Assembly (NCBI GenBank): GCA_031963405.1
Contig: JASSUJ010000001.1
Span: forward strand, 1-64,000
Length of the DNA stretch: 64,000 bases
Source: JASSUD01 sp031963405
GTDB taxonomy: Bacteria > Pseudomonadota > Gammaproteobacteria > Burkholderiales > Burkholderiaceae
Reading direction: 5' to 3'
The stretch's first letter is position 1; each line of letters starts with the position of its first letter. Shown here piece by piece: positions 61,300-64,000 of this stretch. The position numbers were made by a program, and so were the translations under genes. Under the pieces are notes generated by a model. That model ran no database searches and was not told the origin of the DNA. It saw only the letters and a program-made list of their open reading frames with translations.

Positions 61300-62123
61300 T
61301 AAATACCTCTCAAGAGTTCATTTAAGGCTGTTTTAGCGCGCGTTTGTGCATCGATTTTTTTGACGATGACGGCTGCATACAAGCTATATTTGCCATCTTT
61401 TGAGGGCAAGTTGCCAGGCACTACCACTGAGCCAGGCGGCACGCGTCCATAGAAAATTTGGCCGCTGTCTCGATCATAAATTTTGGTACTTTGGCCAATA
61501 AAAACGCCCATTGAGATTACCGAGTTAGTGCCGACAATCACACCTTCAACAATTTCAGAGCGCGCACCGATAAAGCAGTTGTCTTCGATAATTACCGGAT
61601 TGGCTTGAAGTGGCTCGAGTACGCCGCCTAATCCAACCCCACCTGAAATATGGACATTTTTGCCGACTTGCGCGCATGAGCCAACGGTGGCCCAAGTGTC
61701 GATCATTGTGCCTTCGTCAATATAAGCACCGATGTTGACGTAGGAGGGCATTAAGACAACGTTTTTTGCGATAAATGAACCGCGTCGTGCCATAGCAGGC
61801 GGTACCACACGAAAACCACCTGCAGCGAAATCAGCTTCGCTGTAAGCAGCGAATTTACTAGGTACTTTGTCGTAAAACTGGGAGTAGCCACCTGATAAGA
61901 CGGTATTGTTTTCTAGCCGAAAAGATAACAGCACCGCTTGTTTTAGCCACGCGTTAACTACCCATTCATTGCCTTGCTTTTCTGCTATGCGCCAAGTGCC
62001 TTGATCTAGTTGATTCAGGACATGGGAAACAGCTTCACGTAGCTCAGCGCTAGCTGAAGTGGGAGTGAGCTCAGCGCGATTTTCCCACGCTTTTTCAATG
62101 AGATTTTGTAATTGTTCGGACAT
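61299..62123 (-). CDS. dapD: Tetrahydrodipicolinate N-succinyltransferase
   Basis: Trimeric left-handed beta-helix enzyme that makes N-succinyl-2-amino-6-oxopimelate, the first step of the succinyl branch to diaminopimelate. 274 residues. Hexapeptide-repeat region (about 105-220): AFIAKNVVLMPS-like SFIAKNVVLMPSYVNIGAYI, GTMIDTWATVGSCAQVGKNV, and CFIGARSEIVEGVIVG. N- and C-terminal parts are complete. Confidence 0.97.
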   Translation of the reverse strand: MSEQLQNLIEKAWENRAELTPTSASAELREAVSHVLNQLDQGTWRIAEKQGNEWVVNAWLKQAVLLSFRLENNTVLSGGYSQFYDKVPSKFAAYSEADFAAGGFRVVPPAMARRGSFIAKNVVLMPSYVNIGAYIDEGTMIDTWATVGSCAQVGKNVHISGGVGLGGVLEPLQANPVIIEDNCFIGARSEIVEGVIVGTNSVISMGVFIGQSTKIYDRDSGQIFYGRVPPGSVVVPGNLPSKDGKYSLYAAVIVKKIDAQTRAKTALNELLRGI

Positions 62124-62273
62124 AGCAATGAGTATGTGATGAGTGAGTGGAGGGCTGTATTTATACTTTCGCGTAGCGCTAATACAGAGACTTTTTTAAG
62201 CTTGGCACTGCTCGTTTTTTTCGCTTGTTAACCTAGTCATACTTAGCGATACGCTGCGTTGGGCTGGATGGAT

Positions 62274-63482
62274 TTAAGCATTTTTTAAGCGCTGGCAGCA
62301 TTCAACAATACGTTGCGCTCCTTCAAGGCATTCGTTAAGTGGTGCTACCAAGGCTAAACGTAAATGAGCGTGACCAGGATTCAGGCCATGCGCCTCGCGT
62401 GATAAGTAGGAGCCGGGCAAGACGGTGACGTTATAGTCTGTAAATAACTGCTTGGCAAACTGCGTATCATCTAGATCTAGCCCAGCAATATTGGCCCACA
62501 GATAAAAACCAGCCTGTGGCATGTGTACATCGAGTACCTTGGCGAGCAGTGGCGTAACCGCCTGAAATTTTTCTACATACTTAGCCCGGTTTTCACGGAC
62601 ATGCGCTTCATCGCGCCATGCTGCAACACTGGCAGCCTGCACGACTGGGCTTAAAGCTGAACCGTGATAAGTGCGATAGTGCAGAAATTGCTTAAGTAAT
62701 GTAGCGTCACCTGCTGCAAAACCTGAACGTAAGCCTGGTGCATTTGACCGTTTGGATAAGCTTGAGAGAACAATCAACCGTTTAAAATCACGTCCAAGCT
62801 GGTGCGCTGCTTGCAGTGCGCCGAGCGGCGGATTAGCTTCATCAAAATAAATCTCGGAATAACACTCGTCAGAGGCGATAACAAAGCCGTAACGATCGCT
62901 TAGCGTAAATAGCTCGCGCCAGTCAGTAAGCGATAGTACTGCGCCAGTTGGGTTATTCGGTGTGCAAACATAGAGCAGCTGCGTGCGTGCCCAAACTTCA
63001 GCAGGCACGCTCGCATAATTGAGAGCGTAATCAGATGTATTCGGCTCGCTATTGACGAAATAAAGTTGTGCTCCCGCGAGCAGTGCTGCGCCTTCGTAGA
63101 TTTGGTAGAAAGGGTTGGGGCAGATAACAGTGGCCTGCGGCACGCTGCTATCGATGACTGTTTGAGCTAAAGCAAAAAGTGCTTCGCGCGAACCCGCCAC
63201 GGGCAGTATCTCGGTGTCTGGGTCAATATATGGAAGCCGATAGCGTTTTTGCAGCCAATCAGCGATGCTTTGTCGCAGTGTTTGCGCACCAATGATAGTT
63301 GGATAGTAAGCTAACCCATCAACTGCGTTAATCAACGCATCTTTAATGAGTTGCGGAGTGGGATGCTTCGGTTCACCGATGCCAAAACTAATAGGCTTGA
63401 AAGGTCCCGGTGTCTGCTCAGCGAGCAACACTCTCAATTTCTCAAATGGGTATGGCTGTAGTTTGTTAAGGTTTGGGTTCAC
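62274..63482 (-). CDS. dapC: Succinyldiaminopimelate transaminase
   Basis: PLP-dependent class I/II aminotransferase that forms N-succinyl-LL-diaminopimelate. 402 residues. Family start MNPNLNKLQPYPFEKLRVLL and FGIGEPKHPTPQLIKDAL; CTPNNPTGAVLSLTDW; PLP-lysine region VLSSLSKRSNAPGLRSGF with Lys at about 245; and the C-terminal HLRLALVAPL. It heads the dapC-dapD-arsC-like-dapE group, though 150 bases separate it from dapD. DapC is favoured over other aminotransferases by this neighbourhood. Confidence 0.93.
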   Translation of the reverse strand: MNPNLNKLQPYPFEKLRVLLAEQTPGPFKPISFGIGEPKHPTPQLIKDALINAVDGLAYYPTIIGAQTLRQSIADWLQKRYRLPYIDPDTEILPVAGSREALFALAQTVIDSSVPQATVICPNPFYQIYEGAALLAGAQLYFVNSEPNTSDYALNYASVPAEVWARTQLLYVCTPNNPTGAVLSLTDWRELFTLSDRYGFVIASDECYSEIYFDEANPPLGALQAAHQLGRDFKRLIVLSSLSKRSNAPGLRSGFAAGDATLLKQFLHYRTYHGSALSPVVQAASVAAWRDEAHVRENRAKYVEKFQAVTPLLAKVLDVHMPQAGFYLWANIAGLDLDDTQFAKQLFTDYNVTVLPGSYLSREAHGLNPGHAHLRLALVAPLNECLEGAQRIVECCQRLKNA

Positions 63483-64000
63483 GGAACGAGGCTGGTAGCG
63501 TAGGCGCTAGCTTGCGTTGGCTAGTTAAGTTTATAAAATTTAAGCAAAGTAGCGTGGTACAAAGGAAGTGCGCAAATGACTGCTAACTTAATCAAAAGCA
63601 CGGAAGACCGAGTTAAGCACTACAATTTGCATACTTTCGTGGCGAATAACTAAAAGTATGACGTCATCCCTAGCTTACTTAGCGCTTCCTAGAAGCTTCA
63701 AATTATATCTTTTTTACTAATTTATTTTTTCTGCTGAAGAGCTTTTAAAAATATCCTTCCTTAAGTGCTAAGAATCTATCCAAAAATTGACTAGGTAAAA
63801 GTTTGTAAGGCAGCTGAAAGGCATAATTAAAAACTGCTTAAAAAGCAGGCGCTTGAAAAAATAAAAGCAAATAAAAGCTTAAGTAAACCCTAAATTAATC
63901 GTAAACAAAGAATGCTGATGCAGGCAGAGCACCTGGTAGGATAAGCATATAAGAGGCGTGAGTGTGGCGCTGCCCCCCCAAGGTATCCAGTATTTTTTAA
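63483..64000. other. Gap at the right window end
   Basis: About 518 bases without a gene that I can recognise. A single repeat A-like end, CTAAGAATCTATCCAAAAAT, lies at about 63768-63787. Confidence 0.5.

Noticed and set aside
1..64000. CRISPR arrays
   Set aside because: No regular short direct repeats with unique spacers were seen; the repeats found are single dispersed copies or inverted repeats.

Overview
The window looks like a chromosomal segment of a member of the Burkholderiales with a reduced, moderately AT-rich genome, most plausibly a fungal endosymbiont of the Mycoavidus / Glomeribacter type. The basis is Burkholderia-like gene order (miaB-phoH-ybeY-corC-lnt-glyQ-glyS; dapC-dapD-arsC-like-dapE-prmB; a DUF2782 gene followed by thrB and a BPSS1780-type membrane protein) combined with lower GC, long non-coding gaps, broken prophage and toxin genes, dispersed palindromic repeats and several AT-rich genes for effector-like proteins. 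The taxonomic call is an inference; no rRNA is present.

Layout. 1-5300: end of uvrD (cut by the window edge), then pagP, a membrane protein, thrB, a DUF2782 protein and a ferritin-like DUF2383 protein, all on the minus strand. 5600-6560: a tRNA-Lys gene with a decayed prophage beside it (frameshifted tyrosine recombinase and P2-type portal). 6700-14050: an accessory island with an exported Cys-containing protein, a group II intron with its reverse transcriptase, and three AT-rich genes of unknown type, the last of which (12955-14043) ends in a clear eukaryotic-type bZIP domain. 14300-19150: yggU, wrbA, yihY, a lipoprotein, a CBS-domain protein and aroC. 19419-21044: a leucine-rich-repeat protein with a duplicated 44-residue N-terminal repeat. 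21600-26460: etfD and relA. 26700-37400: a LprI-like lipoprotein, glyS, a VapBC-type toxin-antitoxin pair lodged between glyS and glyQ, then lnt, corC, ybeY, phoH and miaB. 37800-43800: a dipeptide ABC transporter operon (dppA-B-C-D-F). 44700-56500: a second accessory island with a PilM-type pilus protein, an M23 peptidase, two paralogous exported proteins, another exported protein, a large DotA/TraY-type membrane protein and two further effector-like genes. 56800-63500: cardiolipin synthase, prmB and the lysine/peptidoglycan precursor genes dapE, dapD and dapC.

How it fits together. The core genes give housekeeping functions: translation (glyQS, miaB, prmB, tRNA-Lys), stringent response (relA), envelope building (lnt, pagP, cls, dapCDE), amino-acid synthesis (aroC, thrB) and peptide uptake (dpp). 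The accessory part suggests interaction with a eukaryotic host: components of an IncI/Dot-Icm-like type IVB secretion or conjugation machine plus several AT-rich, low-complexity or repeat proteins. The most notable is a protein whose C-terminus matches the fungal Yap1/Pap1 subtype of bZIP DNA-binding domains residue for residue at the signature positions, with a Lys/Arg-rich stretch resembling a nuclear localisation signal. A bacterium living in a fungus could use such a protein as a transcription-factor mimic. Secretion and function are inferred, not shown by the sequence.

Two families of intergenic repeats recur: family A, with ends resembling TAAGAACCTGTCTACAAATT, and family B, containing GAATTAAATGCAGAACCCC. 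Several very long perfect hairpins also stand out, for example upstream of relA and over the stop codon of the gene at 11850-12638.
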